From Edaphobacter aggregans DSM 19364 (GTDB taxonomy: Bacteria > Acidobacteriota > Terriglobia > Terriglobales > Acidobacteriaceae), in assembly GCF_000745965.1 (NCBI RefSeq), contig NZ_JQKI01000042.1, positions 1 to 59,053 of the forward strand: 59,053 nucleotides of DNA. Reading direction: 5' to 3'. Below, piece by piece: positions 25,860-35,705 of the stretch (position 1 is the first letter of the stretch; each line of letters starts with the position of its first letter). Made by a program: the position numbers and the translations under genes. The notes beneath the pieces are model-generated. The model made no database searches. It saw only the letters and a program-made list of their open reading frames with translations, and was not told the DNA's origin.

Positions 25860-26290
25860 CGATGCAGCAAGGCGCCCACGTTGAGGCTCGGTGAATATTC
25901 GCGTCGCACGGCATGTAGCTGCGCACTTCGAGCGAATAGATCAGCAGCATCGGCGAAAACGCATACAGAACCACCCGTAGGCGCCGAATCGCGGACCGAG
26001 GACGCGGCGCGCAAGGAAGACCATCACTACCATGCTCAAGATGTTCATCAGGACGCTGAAGAGGCGAAGCCTCACCTGCGTGTCGCCCACCAGGTGCGCC
26101 CAGATCCACAGCAGAATCGAGAAGAGAGGAGGATGGACGTCACCGAGCGAAAAATGCAGCAGCTGGCAAAAAGGCAGACCAGCCTCATAGGCGCCGAGGA
26201 GGTCTCATCCAGCCAGAGTTCACGCGAGATCGATCCGCTGGATCGCCTGTGGAAGAACCTGTACCTGTTTCCTGCTCTGGTGGTAATTGC
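25860..26290 (-). pseudogene. GT39-type membrane glycosyltransferase, decayed fragment
   Basis: Three minus-strand frames together give a GT39/PMT_2 N-terminus: SISRELWLDETS (the acidic loop motif), then DVHPPLFSILLWIWAHLVGD, TQVRLRLFSVLMNILSMVVM and VFLARRVLGPRFGA, then LYAFSPMLLIYSLEVRSYMP. Each piece is in a different frame, with slips near 26205 and 25975. The remaining two thirds of such a protein are missing. It is a relic. Confidence 0.6.
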
Positions 26291-26550
26291 GAGCGCCTGC
26301 GCAAAGCTGGCGCTTCCCGGCTCGCATGGCACCCCGCATATTCGGTTCTTAACTGATCGGTGGCAGCATCTTACGTCAGGTTTCGCTGCGTAAATCAGAA
26401 ATTTTTCGAATTCGGGACGCGGAAGGCTCCGGACCGAAGGTGACCCAGGATTGTCCTGCGGACGAAGTGGATGTATCATACGGTTTGCAGCGTTTTTTCC
26501 GTTGTCCCGCAAGAGGCCGTGAGTTCACCGGCAAAAGGACGGAAGAGATG
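26291..26550. other. Non-coding stretch before the rimP-nusA-infB operon
   Basis: No gene is supported. The sequence may contain further decayed pieces of the GT39 relic. No promoter stands out. Confidence 0.35.
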
Positions 26551-26576
26551 AGTGGGCTACAGCCCACTTTTTATTT
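26551..26576 (+). terminator. Small terminator-like hairpin upstream of rimP
   Basis: AGTGGGCT-AC-AGCCCACT is followed by TTTTTATTT. The stem is 8 bp with a very tight loop. It could end transcription arriving from the left, or attenuate the rimP operon if the promoter lies further upstream. Confidence 0.55.
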
Positions 26577-26641
26577 GCTCTGAAATATGCCCTCCGCGGA
26601 GCATCGCGAAGGAACGAACGCAAGCGGCAGGAAATCGAGTT

Positions 26642-27232
26642 ATGGCGCTGAATCTGGACACAATACGGGCAACGGCGGACCGCGTGGCGGCCTCCCACCA
26701 CCTTGAGGTGGTTGACCTGGAGTTCCAGGGTGGCGCGAAGTTCCGGACGCTCCGCGTCTTCATCGAAAAGAACGCTGAGGGGCGGGCAAAGCTCGCCGAG
26801 AAGGCCGCATCCGAAGGCGCGGAGGAAGAGCTCACGCTGCCGCAGGGAGTCCCCGTCGAGATGCTCTCCGGCGTAACCCACGAGGACTGCGCCACCTTCG
26901 CCCAGGACTTCGGAACCGTGCTGGACGTTGAAGACCTTATGCCCGGAGCCGAGTACACCCTTGAGGTCTCCTCGCCCGGCCTCGAGCGAAAGCTCTTCCG
27001 GCCGGAGGACTACACCCGGTTCACGGGAAGTCTGGTGAAGGTGCAGACCTTCACCCCGGTCAACAACAACCGCCACTGGCAGGGACGGCTGACGGGATTC
27101 GCGGGCAATGTTCTGACGCTGGATCTCTCTGCGGTCAAGCAGAAGGGCAAGGCGAAGAAGGCGGTGACGGCTCCCGTGGTCGAGATTCCGCTGGCAAATG
27201 TGGAGAAGGCGCAGCTGGTGGCGGAGTTCTAG
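26642..27232 (+). CDS. rimP: Ribosome maturation factor RimP
   Basis: A 196-residue factor for 30S assembly, acting on the S12/central pseudoknot region. The N-terminal domain has LEVVDLEFQGGAKFRTLRVF. The linker EVSSPGLERKLFRPEDYTRF is the family signature. The C-terminal SH3-like domain follows. At 196 residues it is longer than the usual 150-160 because of an acidic insert (about 45-70, EGRAKLAEKAASEGAEEELT) and a Lys-rich loop. ATG 26642 is the natural start; the upstream part of the frame is non-coding. It opens the rimP-nusA-infB operon. Confidence 0.9.
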   Translation: MALNLDTIRATADRVAASHHLEVVDLEFQGGAKFRTLRVFIEKNAEGRAKLAEKAASEGAEEELTLPQGVPVEMLSGVTHEDCATFAQDFGTVLDVEDLMPGAEYTLEVSSPGLERKLFRPEDYTRFTGSLVKVQTFTPVNNNRHWQGRLTGFAGNVLTLDLSAVKQKGKAKKAVTAPVVEIPLANVEKAQLVAEF

Positions 27233-27315
27233 CCCCGCTGTTTGCATCAGAAGAAAGTAAAGATCAAGTTCAAACGGCCCGGGGAGCATGAATCCACCGG
27301 GCAAATGAAGGACGA

Positions 27316-28908
27316 ATGACGATGGCAAGCGCTTTGTATCAGTCGATTGAGATGTTGAGCCGCGATAAGGGTATCGAGCCGGGCGTTGTCGTTGGCGCCG
27401 TCGAGGACGCCATCGCGCTGGCGACGAGGAAGTACTACAAGACGCAGGAGAACATGCGCGCCGAGATGGACCGCGAGACCGGCGAGATCCGCGCCTACGT
27501 GTTCAAGACCGTCGTCGAAGGCCCCGATCAGCTCGAGGACGAGGTCAACCAGCTGACGCTGGATCAGGCCCGCGAGCTCGCCCCCGAGGTCGAGGTCGGC
27601 GGCGAGCTGCGCTTCTACAAGGACACCACGCCGCTCGGCCGCATCGCCGCCCAGATGGCCAAGCAGGTCATCTTCCAGAAGGTCCGCGAGGCCGAGCGCG
27701 ACACTGTCTTCAACGAGTACAACCACCGCGCCGGAGAGGTCATCACCGCCACGGTCAAGCGCCTCGAGCCGATGGACGTGATCTTCGACATCGGCAAGGC
27801 CGAGGCCCGCATGCCGAAGCGCGAGCAGTCGCGCCTCGAACAATTCGCCGTCGGCGAGCGCGTCCGCGTCGTCCTGCTGCGCGTCGACCGCGCCGCCAAG
27901 GGACCGCAGGTCATCGTCTCCCGCGCCTCACCAGTACTCGTGCAGAACCTCTTCCAGAGCGAGGTCCCGGAGATCTACGACAACACCGTGACCATCAAGG
28001 CCATCGCCCGCGAGGCCGGCGAGCGTACTAAGATCGCCGTCCAGTCGCGCGACAAGGACGTCGATCCCGTCGGCGCCTGCGTCGGTATGAAGGGCATGCG
28101 CGTGCAGTCCATCATCCGTGAGCTGCGCGGCGAGAAGATCGACATCATCGAGTACTCCGACGAGATCACCACCTTCGCCGAGAAGGCCCTGCAGCCCGCC
28201 AAGGTCAGCCGCGTCTCCATCACTGACCTCGGTGAAAAGCAGCTCGAGGTCATCGTCGACGACACCCAGCTCTCGCTCGCTATCGGCAAGAAGGGCCAGA
28301 ACGTCCGCCTCGCCGCCAAGCTGCTGCAGTGGAAGATCGACATCAAGAGCGAAGAGGAGAAGCGCCAGGAGGTCGAGCAGCAGATGCAGGCCATGGGCGG
28401 CGGACCCACCACGCCGATCGAGCAGGTCACAGAGCTGGGCGAGACGATCCTCGAGAAGCTGATCGCCGCCGGCATCACCACTGTCGAAGCACTCGCCGAC
28501 ATGACGCCCGAGCAACTCGAAGAGGTTCCCGGCATCGGAGAAAAGACAGTCGAGAAGATCTCCGTCGCCGTGCGCCACTACTTCGGGCAGTACGAAGAGG
28601 GCGAGGAGCGGCCCGCAACAGCAGTTGTTGCCGCTGCCGAAGCCGTCGGAGAGGAGGGCTCCATGGAGAAGACACCTGAGGAGATTCTTGCCGAGGAGGC
28701 CGGAAGCGGCCGCGCTCAGGAGGTTGGCGGACTCTCAGCCGAGGACATCGCAGAGGCTGAGGACCGCATCTCCGAAACCGACGCCTTTAGCGAGGCGGAT
28801 GCTCGCGAGGAGCGGATCGAGCGGACCAACGATACGGTAGACACCCTGGTCGATGAGGCCCAGGAGGTCTCCGAAGAGGGCATCGATGACGGAAACGACC
28901 GTGGCTAG
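27316..28908 (+). CDS. nusA: Transcription termination/antitermination factor NusA
   Basis: A 530-residue RNA polymerase-binding factor that modulates pausing, termination and antitermination. Domains in order: NusA N-terminal domain (1-125), S1 (about 130-200, [20 protein letters not shown]), KH1 and KH2 (about 225-370, [19 protein letters not shown] and [19 protein letters not shown]), then a helix-hairpin-helix unit near 405 ([12 protein letters not shown]). The last about 100 residues are acidic ([20 protein letters not shown] onward), a tail seen in several phyla. It follows rimP by 83 bp. Confidence 0.95.
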   Translation: MTMASALYQSIEMLSRDKGIEPGVVVGAVEDAIALATRKYYKTQENMRAEMDRETGEIRAYVFKTVVEGPDQLEDEVNQLTLDQARELAPEVEVGGELRFYKDTTPLGRIAAQMAKQVIFQKVREAERDTVFNEYNHRAGEVITATVKRLEPMDVIFDIGKAEARMPKREQSRLEQFAVGERVRVVLLRVDRAAKGPQVIVSRASPVLVQNLFQSEVPEIYDNTVTIKAIAREAGERTKIAVQSRDKDVDPVGACVGMKGMRVQSIIRELRGEKIDIIEYSDEITTFAEKALQPAKVSRVSITDLGEKQLEVIVDDTQLSLAIGKKGQNVRLAAKLLQWKIDIKSEEEKRQEVEQQMQAMGGGPTTPIEQVTELGETILEKLIAAGITTVEALADMTPEQLEEVPGIGEKTVEKISVAVRHYFGQYEEGEERPATAVVAAAEAVGEEGSMEKTPEEILAEEAGSGRAQEVGGLSAEDIAEAEDRISETDAFSEADAREERIERTNDTVDTLVDEAQEVSEEGIDDGNDRG

Positions 28909-28920
28909 CCGCGGCAACCT

Positions 28921-28951
28921 GAAGTTGCTGCGTCACGGACGCAGCAATTTC
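28921..28951 (+). other. Stable hairpin between nusA and infB
   Basis: GAAGTTGCTGCGT (28921-28933) pairs with ACGCAGCAATTTC (28939-28951) around a CACGG loop: 13 pairs, one of them G-U. It lies 12 bp after the nusA stop. The next bases are GGGGATAAT, not a T-run, so a full terminator is unlikely. It may be a processing site or an attenuator between the two genes. Confidence 0.6.
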
Positions 28952-29035
28952 GGGGATAATAGAGATAACAACCACTCCTACCTCGAAGAGGCCGATATGA
29001 GCAGCTAGGGCGCTAGGGAAGCGAAAAAGGGACGG

Positions 29036-32000
29036 ATGAGCAAAGTTCGAATCAACGATCTGGCACGCGAGCTGGAAGTAAAGAGCAAGTCCATTCTGGA
29101 CGCGCTGACGGCGGTCGGTGTCACCGAGAAGAAGACGCACTCCAGCTCGATCGAGGCCGACGAAGCGGAGAAGGTCCGCAGTTACCTCACCGGCGGATCA
29201 CGCGGCGCGAGTGCGTCGAGGCCTGCGCCTGACAACAGGCCGAAGTTCGACCTGTCCAAGGTCTCGAAGCCCGGCGACGCGCTCAAGGCGATCCTCGAGC
29301 GCAAGCAGGCCGAGGCCGCAGCCAAATCCGCGCCTCCGGTGACCCCTCGCCCAGCAGTGGTGGTTCCACCCGCGGCGCACGTCGTCGCTCCTGCTGCTGC
29401 TACTGCACCGAAGCCGACCCTGCCGAACGTGTCTGCCGCCGCGGCGACCACGCCCGCGCAGCCAGCCGCCCCGCAGGGCCCGCGCAGGATTGTCCCGCAG
29501 CCCCGTCAGGCAGCCAACATCGTGGCTCCCGCGCCCGCGCCGGCCATCGCAAGCAAGCCTCCGGCCGGTCCCGTGATCGCGCGCCCACCCGTGACCGCTG
29601 CTCCCGCCGCCCACGCATCGGCCCCGCACGCCGCACCGGCTCCGCATGCCGCACCGGAACGCCCTGTCGTCGCCGTACCGCCGGCAGCAGTGGCGCCGAA
29701 GCCTGCGCAAGCCACTCCTCCAGCCGCCCCCATAGCTGCCGCTCCGGCCACTCCGGCTCCAGCCGCTCCGGCTCCGGCCGCAGCCGCTTCACCCGCCCTG
29801 GCGCCTGTCGAGATACCCGCCGCCGAGACGCCAGCCGCTCCGGCAGCAGAGGCTCCCGCTCCGGCGACCCCAGCCGCGCCTGCCACACCGGTGCGCAGGG
29901 TCATCATGCCGCAGACCGGCCCGCGCCCCATCTACACCGCCCCGGCCCCCGCTCCAGGATCTCCGCCGCGCAACCGTCCCATCTTCGAGCGGCCTCGTCC
30001 GCAGGCCCCCGGAGCACCGGGCTCGCGTCCTCCCCTGCCTCCCGGAGCCCGCCGCCCCATGCACCCAACGCGCACCTTCCCCGGCGGCCCAGGCGGTCCC
30101 GGCGGAGCGCCCGGACGCCCCGGCTTTGCTCCGGGCGCACGTCCCGGCTTCGGCGCACGACCCGGCTTCGGCCCACGGCCCGGCGGAGCACCAGGTGCCG
30201 GCGGTCTTCTGCCCGGCCCCGGTGAGGTCCCCGGCGGACGCCCCGTAGGCCGTCCTGCTGCACGTCGCGGCGGACAGCGCTACGAGAAGACCAAAGAAGG
30301 CCCGATGAAGGGCTTCGCCCCGCCGCCGCGTTTCGGCGGAGCGCAGATCCCCCACGAGCCGCTGCCGATCACCCGCACCATCACGGTGACCGAAGGCATC
30401 AGCGTCAAGGACCTCGCCGAGAAGCTCGACATCCGCGGCAAGGACCTTATCGCCACCCTGCTCATGCGCGGCGTCTTCGTCACCGTCAACCAGTCGCTCG
30501 AGGGCGAGCTGGTCAAGGACGTCGCCCGCCAGTTCGGCGCCGACGCCAACATCATCTCCGTTGAAGAGCAACTGGAGAACGAGGCCATCGAGGGCTTCCT
30601 CGAGGACACGACCGGCATGACCGAGATCGTGCGCTCGCCCGTCGTCACCGTCATGGGCCACGTCGATCACGGAAAGACCTCGCTGCTCGACGCCATCCGT
30701 CAGACCGACGTCGCCGCAGGCGAGGCCGGCGGAATCACCCAGCACATCGGCGCCTACAAGGTCCACGTCACCAAGCCCGACTCACCGGCCTTCGGTCGCC
30801 AGATCGTCTTCCTCGACACCCCGGGTCACGAGGCCTTCACCCGCATGCGTGCCCGCGGCGCCAAGGTCACCGACATCGTCGTCATCGTCGTCGCTGCCGA
30901 TGATGGCGTCATGCCGCAGACCCTTGAGGCCATCGACCACGCCAAGGCCGCCAACGTGCCCATCATCGTGGCCATCAACAAGATCGACAAGCCGGAGGCC
31001 AACCCCGACCGCATCAAGGGGCAGCTTGGCGAGCGTGGATTACTGCTTACCGGTTGGGGCGGCAACGTAGAGCACGTCGAGGTTTCAGCGAAGAAGCGCA
31101 TGAATCTCGATGCGTTGGAGGAGATGATCTGCTATGTCGCAGACACCAACGAGCAGAAGGCGCAGCCCGACCGTCCCGCCGTCGGAACCGTCATCGAAGC
31201 CAAGCTCGATCGCGGTCGCGGCGTTGTAGCCAGCATCCTGGTGCAGAACGGTACACTCCGCATCGGCGACAGCTACATCGTCGGCAACACCTTCGGTAAG
31301 GTTCGCGCCATGTTCGACGACCGTGGCCGCGCTATCACCGAGGCCGGACCTTCAACGCCGGTCGAGATCCTCGGTCTCGAGTCGATCCCGGATGCAGGCG
31401 ATACCTTCCTCGTCATGGCCGACCGCGACCGCGCCAAGGATATTGCGCGCTACCGGACCATGAAGGAGCGCGAGGCGCAGCTCGCCAAGAGCTCCCGCGT
31501 CTCGCTCGAAGGACTCGCCGAGCAGATCAAGCAGGCCGGCATGAAGGACCTCAACCTCATCCTCAAGGGCGACGTGCAAGGCTCGGTCGAAGTCCTCGCC
31601 GACTCGCTCGAGAAGATGTCCACCGAGAAGGTTCGCGTCCGCGTCCTCCGCGCAGGCGTCGGCGCCATTACCGAATCCGACGTCCTGCTGGCCTCGGCCT
31701 CGAACGCCGTCGTCATCGGCTTCAACGTGCGGCCTGATCGCAAGGCCGCCGAGATCGCCGAGCGCGAGAACGTCGAGATCCGCATCCACTCCATCATCTA
31801 CGAGCTGCAGGACGAGATCACCAAGGCGATGTACGGTCTCCTCGAGCCCGTCTTCAAGGAGAACTACCTCGGCCGCGCCGAAGTCCTCAACGTCTTCAAG
31901 ATCACCAAGGTCGGCCAGATCGCCGGCTGCGTGGTCCGCGACGGCCTCATTCGCCGCGACGCGCAGGTCAAGGTGATGCGCAACGGCGACGAAATCTGGA

Positions 32001-32206
32001 AGGGCAAGATCGCCTCGCTCAAGCGCTTCAAGGACGACGTCTCCGAAGTCCGCCAGGGCGTCGAGTGCGGCATCGACCTCGGCAACTTCAAGGACATCCA
32101 GATCGGCGACTTCATCGAAGCCTTCACCACCGAGAAGCTGGCCGCCGAACTCGGCCAGACCGCCGCAGAGCGCAAGGCGGCAGCAGCCGAATCCGTCAAC
32201 GCATAA
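29036..32206 (+). CDS. infB: Translation initiation factor IF-2
   Basis: A 1056-residue GTPase that brings initiator fMet-tRNA to the 30S subunit. An N-terminal IF2_N domain ([20 protein letters not shown]) is followed by a very long Pro/Ala-rich linker (about 60-440), then a second IF2_N unit ([18 protein letters not shown]). The G domain starts near Gly541 with [12 protein letters not shown] (G1), [10 protein letters not shown] (G2), DTPGHEAF (G3), NKID (G4) and SAKKRMN (G5). Domains II, III and the fMet-binding C-terminal domain follow. It is longer than E. coli IF2 (890), mainly because of the linker. The start ATG 29036 is preceded by AAAAAGGGACGG. Confidence 0.95.
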   Translation: MSKVRINDLARELEVKSKSILDALTAVGVTEKKTHSSSIEADEAEKVRSYLTGGSRGASASRPAPDNRPKFDLSKVSKPGDALKAILERKQAEAAAKSAPPVTPRPAVVVPPAAHVVAPAAATAPKPTLPNVSAAAATTPAQPAAPQGPRRIVPQPRQAANIVAPAPAPAIASKPPAGPVIARPPVTAAPAAHASAPHAAPAPHAAPERPVVAVPPAAVAPKPAQATPPAAPIAAAPATPAPAAPAPAAAASPALAPVEIPAAETPAAPAAEAPAPATPAAPATPVRRVIMPQTGPRPIYTAPAPAPGSPPRNRPIFERPRPQAPGAPGSRPPLPPGARRPMHPTRTFPGGPGGPGGAPGRPGFAPGARPGFGARPGFGPRPGGAPGAGGLLPGPGEVPGGRPVGRPAARRGGQRYEKTKEGPMKGFAPPPRFGGAQIPHEPLPITRTITVTEGISVKDLAEKLDIRGKDLIATLLMRGVFVTVNQSLEGELVKDVARQFGADANIISVEEQLENEAIEGFLEDTTGMTEIVRSPVVTVMGHVDHGKTSLLDAIRQTDVAAGEAGGITQHIGAYKVHVTKPDSPAFGRQIVFLDTPGHEAFTRMRARGAKVTDIVVIVVAADDGVMPQTLEAIDHAKAANVPIIVAINKIDKPEANPDRIKGQLGERGLLLTGWGGNVEHVEVSAKKRMNLDALEEMICYVADTNEQKAQPDRPAVGTVIEAKLDRGRGVVASILVQNGTLRIGDSYIVGNTFGKVRAMFDDRGRAITEAGPSTPVEILGLESIPDAGDTFLVMADRDRAKDIARYRTMKEREAQLAKSSRVSLEGLAEQIKQAGMKDLNLILKGDVQGSVEVLADSLEKMSTEKVRVRVLRAGVGAITESDVLLASASNAVVIGFNVRPDRKAAEIAERENVEIRIHSIIYELQDEITKAMYGLLEPVFKENYLGRAEVLNVFKITKVGQIAGCVVRDGLIRRDAQVKVMRNGDEIWKGKIASLKRFKDDVSEVRQGVECGIDLGNFKDIQIGDFIEAFTTEKLAAELGQTAAERKAAAAESVNA

Positions 32207-32225
32207 AGCACACTTCAACAAACAA

Positions 32226-32258
32226 GAAGGTCGGGAGCAATCCCGGCCTTCACTTTTT
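32226..32258 (+). terminator. Rho-independent terminator after infB
   Basis: GAAGGTCGGGA-GCAA-TCCCGGCCTTC forms an 11-bp stem (one G-U) closed by a GCAA tetraloop, followed by ACTTTTTG. It lies 20 bp after infB and ends the rimP-nusA-infB transcript. Confidence 0.9.
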
Positions 32259-32287
32259 GTGGCGTTACAAGTGTGCTGAAGCATCTT

Positions 32288-32321
32288 GACAAAACCATAA
32301 CCATACGGTTATGGTTTTGTC
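32288..32321. promoter_or_regulatory. Perfect palindrome at the arsR-SRPBCC-doxX promoter (probable operator)
   Basis: GACAAAACCATAACC-ATAC-GGTTATGGTTTTGTC is an exact 15-bp inverted repeat. A consensus -35 TTGACA (32286-32291) overlaps its left arm, and a -10-like TTATGG (32309-32314) lies 17 bp on in the right arm. ArsR-type repressors bind palindromes of this kind over their own promoter, so autoregulation is likely. The ATG at 32311 lies inside the right arm. Confidence 0.7.
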
Positions 32322-32649
32322 CGTGAAGCCCGCCAATGCCAATCACGTGTTCCGCGCTCTCGCCGATCCAACGCGCCGGGCCATCTTCGAGGAGCTGACC
32401 CGGCAGGGCGAACAGACCGTCCACGCATTGACTCGCTATGCGGGCGTCTCCCAGCCCGCGGTGTCCAAGCACCTGACGGTGCTGACGAGGGCAAAGCTGG
32501 TACGGCATCGCCGCGAGGGACGCGAAACTCACTATCGCGCGCAGCCCCATGCGCTGGCGCCGATGGTGGACTGGCTGCGTCACTACGGTGCGTTCTGGCG
32601 CGAGCGGTTTGACAAGCTTGAGGCACTCTTGGAAAGGATGGAGCCATGA
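32311..32649 (+). CDS. ArsR-family transcriptional regulator
   Basis: A winged helix-turn-helix repressor of about 108-112 residues: ALADPTRRAIFEELTRQGEQ, then the recognition helix VSQPAVSKHLTVLTRAKLVR, then REGRETHYRAQPHALAPMVD. No cysteine metal site is visible, in line with the subgroup coupled to SRPBCC proteins. ATG 32311 is inside the palindrome and, if the promoter there is right, would precede the transcript. GTG 32323 (MKPANANHVF) may be the real start, possibly on a nearly leaderless mRNA. The stop overlaps the next gene by 4 bp. Confidence 0.88.
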   Translation: MVLSVKPANANHVFRALADPTRRAIFEELTRQGEQTVHALTRYAGVSQPAVSKHLTVLTRAKLVRHRREGRETHYRAQPHALAPMVDWLRHYGAFWRERFDKLEALLERMEP

Positions 32650-33092
32650 GCATTGCAACTGAGAAGAGCAATCCAGCAGAGGGTACCCGTACCCTTGTAA
32701 TTGAGAGGGTATTTCCGCACTCGCCGGAAAAGGTGTGGCGTGCGCTCACGGAGAGCCCGCTCATCGCGCAATGGCTGATGAACAACGATTTCGAGCCGGT
32801 GGCCGGGCGGAAATTCCAATTCCGGGCCGATCCCGTGCCGAACTGGGATGGCGTAATCGACTGCGAAGTGCTGATCGTCGAGCCCTTAAAACAGCTCTCC
32901 TATAGCTGGAGTTCTCTGGGGCTTGACTCCGTTGTGCTCTTCACGTTGACTCCGGCGGAGGGCGGCACCCACGTTCGCATGGAGCAGTCCGGCTTCCGTC
33001 CCGATCAGCAGCAAGCTTACGGCGGCGCAAAATACGGCTGGCAGCGCTTCTTCGACAGCCTGGAGCGGGTACTCGGCGGAGGTGTGGCATGA
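32646..33092 (+). CDS. SRPBCC (AHSA1-like) domain protein
   Basis: A 148-residue START/Bet v 1-like fold with a hydrophobic pocket: VIERVFPHSPEKVWRALTES, LIAQWLMNNDFEPVAGRKFQ, EVLIVEPLKQLSYSWSS and the C-terminal helix YGGAKYGWQRFFDSLERVL. Such proteins bind small hydrophobic molecules. In ArsR-SRPBCC pairs the regulator controls the SRPBCC gene, but the ligand is usually unknown. The ATG overlaps the arsR stop by 4 bp and the stop overlaps the DoxX gene by 4 bp, so all three are coupled. Confidence 0.88.
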   Translation: MSIATEKSNPAEGTRTLVIERVFPHSPEKVWRALTESPLIAQWLMNNDFEPVAGRKFQFRADPVPNWDGVIDCEVLIVEPLKQLSYSWSSLGLDSVVLFTLTPAEGGTHVRMEQSGFRPDQQQAYGGAKYGWQRFFDSLERVLGGGVA

Positions 33093-33550
33093 ACGCATCC
33101 GATAGCATGATGGACTCCTACAGTAGCATGACGGGCTCCTACAGGATGAAGGCCGCTGGCAAGATGAAGGCCTCCGGGTGGCTGGTCGCCGGCTTCTGGA
33201 TCTCCACGGTGCTCTTCGCGCTCCAGATGAGCTTCACCGCCTACGCCCAGCTGCGTCTCCCCCAGGTGGCCCAGGTTTTCGCCCACCTCGGCTTCCCCGC
33301 CTATTTCCGCATTGAGCTCTCGTGGGCCAAGCTGGCGGGCTTGGCCGCACTGCTCGTCCCCATGGTCCCCGCGCGGCTCAAGGAGTGGGCCTACGCCGGC
33401 TTCGCCATCACGCTCGTCTCGGCGCTGATCGCGCACCTCGCCGTCGGCGATGGAGTCGAGGCGTGGAGCTGGTCGGTGGGGACTGGGGTTCTCTGGGGCG
33501 CGTCGTACTTCTTCTGGCGCCGCCTGCAGGCCACGCCGGCGAGCGCCTGA
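33089..33550 (+). CDS. DoxX-like family membrane protein
   Basis: A 153-residue protein with four membrane helices (about 31-51, 75-92, 98-117, 127-145): LVAGFWISTVLFALQMSFTA, LAGLAALLVPMVPARLKEWA, YAGFAITLVSALIAHLAVGD. It matches the DoxX_2 group. The Met/Ser-rich N-terminal 30 residues (MNASDSMMDSYSSMTGSYRM) are unusual and may mean the start is a later Met (for example at AAGKMKASGW). It is the third gene of the ArsR operon. The function of the family is not settled. Confidence 0.85.
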   Translation: MNASDSMMDSYSSMTGSYRMKAAGKMKASGWLVAGFWISTVLFALQMSFTAYAQLRLPQVAQVFAHLGFPAYFRIELSWAKLAGLAALLVPMVPARLKEWAYAGFAITLVSALIAHLAVGDGVEAWSWSVGTGVLWGASYFFWRRLQATPASA

Positions 33551-33618
33551 CCGCAGATCGTAGGAGTGAAGTTTCCGAACCACCACGACGTACGCTTCTG
33601 CGACGGACTAGCCCGCGG

Positions 33619-34116
33619 TTATTTGGCAGGGGCGGCTCCGTACTGAACCCATAGCAGATCGCCTTTCTTGTATGAAGAGAAATCGCTCGAAACGACCCAA
33701 TATTGCAGACCGAAGTTGTCCGTGTATATGTCGCAGGTAACGTTTATCTCAGACACACTTCCATAGGAGTGAGAAAAGGCATCAGGAAACCTTCGATGTC
33801 CTAGAGAAACTCTGCGCTTTGGTGTAATGACGATCGTCTTGAGACGGTCATTTCGAGGACCGTGAGAGCAAGCGACAGGATCATCAGTGCATGAATACAG
33901 GACACCAATTTTCCAGTCCTTCAACTCCAGACCTTGGTCTGAGCCAAAGACCTGAACTACTTGCTTAGCGTCCGATTGATCTGGGCGCAAGGGAGCGAGA
34001 TAGTGGACGTAGAATCTCAGGCCTTCGATCTCGTTGGGATAGGGGTTGGGTATGTTTGCGCGGAGATCGCATGTAAGAAGCAGCCCCAGAAGAAGGACTA
34101 CGACGCGGGTTAGCAA
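33619..34116 (-). CDS. Exported hypothetical protein
   Basis: A 165-residue protein with a signal peptide (VVVLLLGLLLTCDLRANIP). The mature part is soluble, with two cysteines (about 85 and 92, CTDDPVAC) that could form a disulfide and a third near Cys137 (VTCDIYTDN). I do not recognise a family. The composition and the signal peptide argue for a real gene. It faces the ArsR operon tail to tail and lies next to the IS110 copy D flank. Confidence 0.6.
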   Translation of the reverse strand: MLTRVVVLLLGLLLTCDLRANIPNPYPNEIEGLRFYVHYLAPLRPDQSDAKQVVQVFGSDQGLELKDWKIGVLYSCTDDPVACSHGPRNDRLKTIVITPKRRVSLGHRRFPDAFSHSYGSVSEINVTCDIYTDNFGLQYWVVSSDFSSYKKGDLLWVQYGAAPAK

Positions 34117-34168
34117 GGGCTACCTCCAAAGCACGATTCTAGCCTCGAATTGGCAACCCGACCGAAGA

Positions 34169-34456
34169 TCAAACCCTATGTCCGGAAAGTCGGCTTTCTA
34201 TGAGCAGGTCATTTAGGTCAAGGGGTTTTCTGTTTTTCTTTCCTAAGCGTTTTAGTCTCTCTTGTTGTTCTGTTTTGGTTGTTCCGCATGTTGTTCTCCA
34301 CCGTGTTTCTATTCGCACTTTGAGTGAGCCGCTCGTGGCTCTGTGTCGGTTGGGGTCAGAAGGAGAAGTCGATGCTGCCAGTTTTCGGTCGGCCTCGTTC
34401 AGGGCCCAACCAGACACGCAGTCATCGGGGAGCGGGGAGTCGCAACAATTAGACAT
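34169..34456 (-). CDS. Small hypothetical ORF behind the IS110 copy D transposase
   Basis: A 95-residue, hydrophilic, Arg/Lys/Thr-rich product. Its ATG (34456) lies 11 bp after the transposase stop and is preceded by GAGGAAGGAGATC, a strong ribosome site at the right distance. The C-terminal half (TTKTEQQERLKRLGKKNRKP) is very basic and might bind nucleic acid. It could be an accessory gene of the element, or a chance frame in the element's right end. No family is recognised. Confidence 0.35.
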   Translation of the reverse strand: MSNCCDSPLPDDCVSGWALNEADRKLAASTSPSDPNRHRATSGSLKVRIETRWRTTCGTTKTEQQERLKRLGKKNRKPLDLNDLLIESRLSGHRV

Positions 34457-34467
34457 GATCTCCTTCC

Positions 34468-35553
34468 TCAGGCTGCTACTGCATAGAACGGGATGTATGG
34501 CTCCTGGGTGATCCAGATGCGATGAAGCAGTACTGCCAGCTTGCGAGCGACGGCGACGATGGCCCGATTACGGGACTGCTTGCCTCCGCGCGAGGCCAGG
34601 TGCAGACCCCACTGTCGTAAGGTGGAATCTCTCCCATGCGGACCGAGCACATGGTTGGCACACTCGACCAGCAGAGTACGTAAGTAGATGTTGCCAGCCT
34701 TGGTGATGCCGAGCTGCGGGTCGCGATCCCCGGACTGACTGCGTTTTGGGCGCAGACCGAGGTAGCAGCCGACATCGCGACTTCGCTGGAAACGTTCCTT
34801 GCTGCCCAGCGTCAGGACGTAAGTCAGGGCCGTGAGCTGCCCGACACCGTAGACCTGGATCAGCGCTTGTGTCTCTGAATACTCCGTCTCCGTGAGTCGC
34901 CTGATCAGCCGGTCGTAGTGCTTGATCTTCTTCGTCATCTCCGCGATCTGCTCGAGCACCGGACCGAGCGGCTGAACAAGACCACGCGGAAGCACGGCCA
35001 AACTCCGCTTGGCGAAGCACAAGGTGGACGAGGCCGGAAGTCGGTAGCCGCAAGGCTTGGCCAATCCACGCACCGCGTTCACTGCTGCTGTCCGCAGACG
35101 AACGATCAGGTTGCGGGCGCGGATCAACGTCAGTGCCTCCTGCTAAGCGACCGTACGGTGGGCAATCGGACGCAGAATCTTCGGATCGAGCCGCGCGTAT
35201 CGAGCCAGCTTCTCCGCATCCACCTGATCGCTCTTCCGATCGCTGTGCGAGATCGCACACAGTTCGCGCACGTTCGCTACGATCACTTCGTGACCCAGTT
35301 CCTGAAGCTGCTCGCTGATCCAGATCGAGTGCGTGCCCGCTTCCATCGCGATCCGCACCCGAGGCAGATCGGTAAACCACTTCTCGACTCCCGATGGACT
35401 GGTACGAAACCGGCCCCGGCCCACTACTTCTCCATCTTCGTTGAGCGTGCAGTAATGGCTCCAGACATCCCCAAGATCGATCCCGATCGTCATCCCGACC
35501 CTGGAGCTGCTGCGTGATACTTCCGTGATTAGGTGCTGCGCAGGATTTTTCAT
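34468..35553 (-). pseudogene. IS110-family transposase with an internal amber codon (copy D)
   Basis: A DEDD transposase of about 360 residues, related to copy A. It starts at ATG 35553 (MKNPAQHLIT) or at the later MTIGIDLGD. The acidic motifs GIDLGD, MEAGTHS and SDRKSDQVDAEKLARYARLD and the C-terminal GVGQLTALTYVLTLG and CYLGLRPKRSQSGD are intact. After AHRTVA the frame meets TAG, then continues without any slip as QEALTLIRARNLIVRLRTAA. Copy A has CAG at this point (SVAQQE), so this is a single C-to-T change. The protein would be cut after about 135 residues unless the codon is suppressed. The C-terminal part (34468-35127) could also be made alone. Confidence 0.88.
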
Positions 35554-35705
35554 GGGCAATAGTCTCTCCGATTCGCTAGACCTGCTCATCCCATTTATCG
35601 GCAACTTCAGTTATTCACTCCGAACTGATTCACTACTCGACGTTGGCGGAAGTTGCGGGTTTACGCGGAGCGCAACTAAATTAGCTGCGAGAGTTGGAGC
35701 GATAC

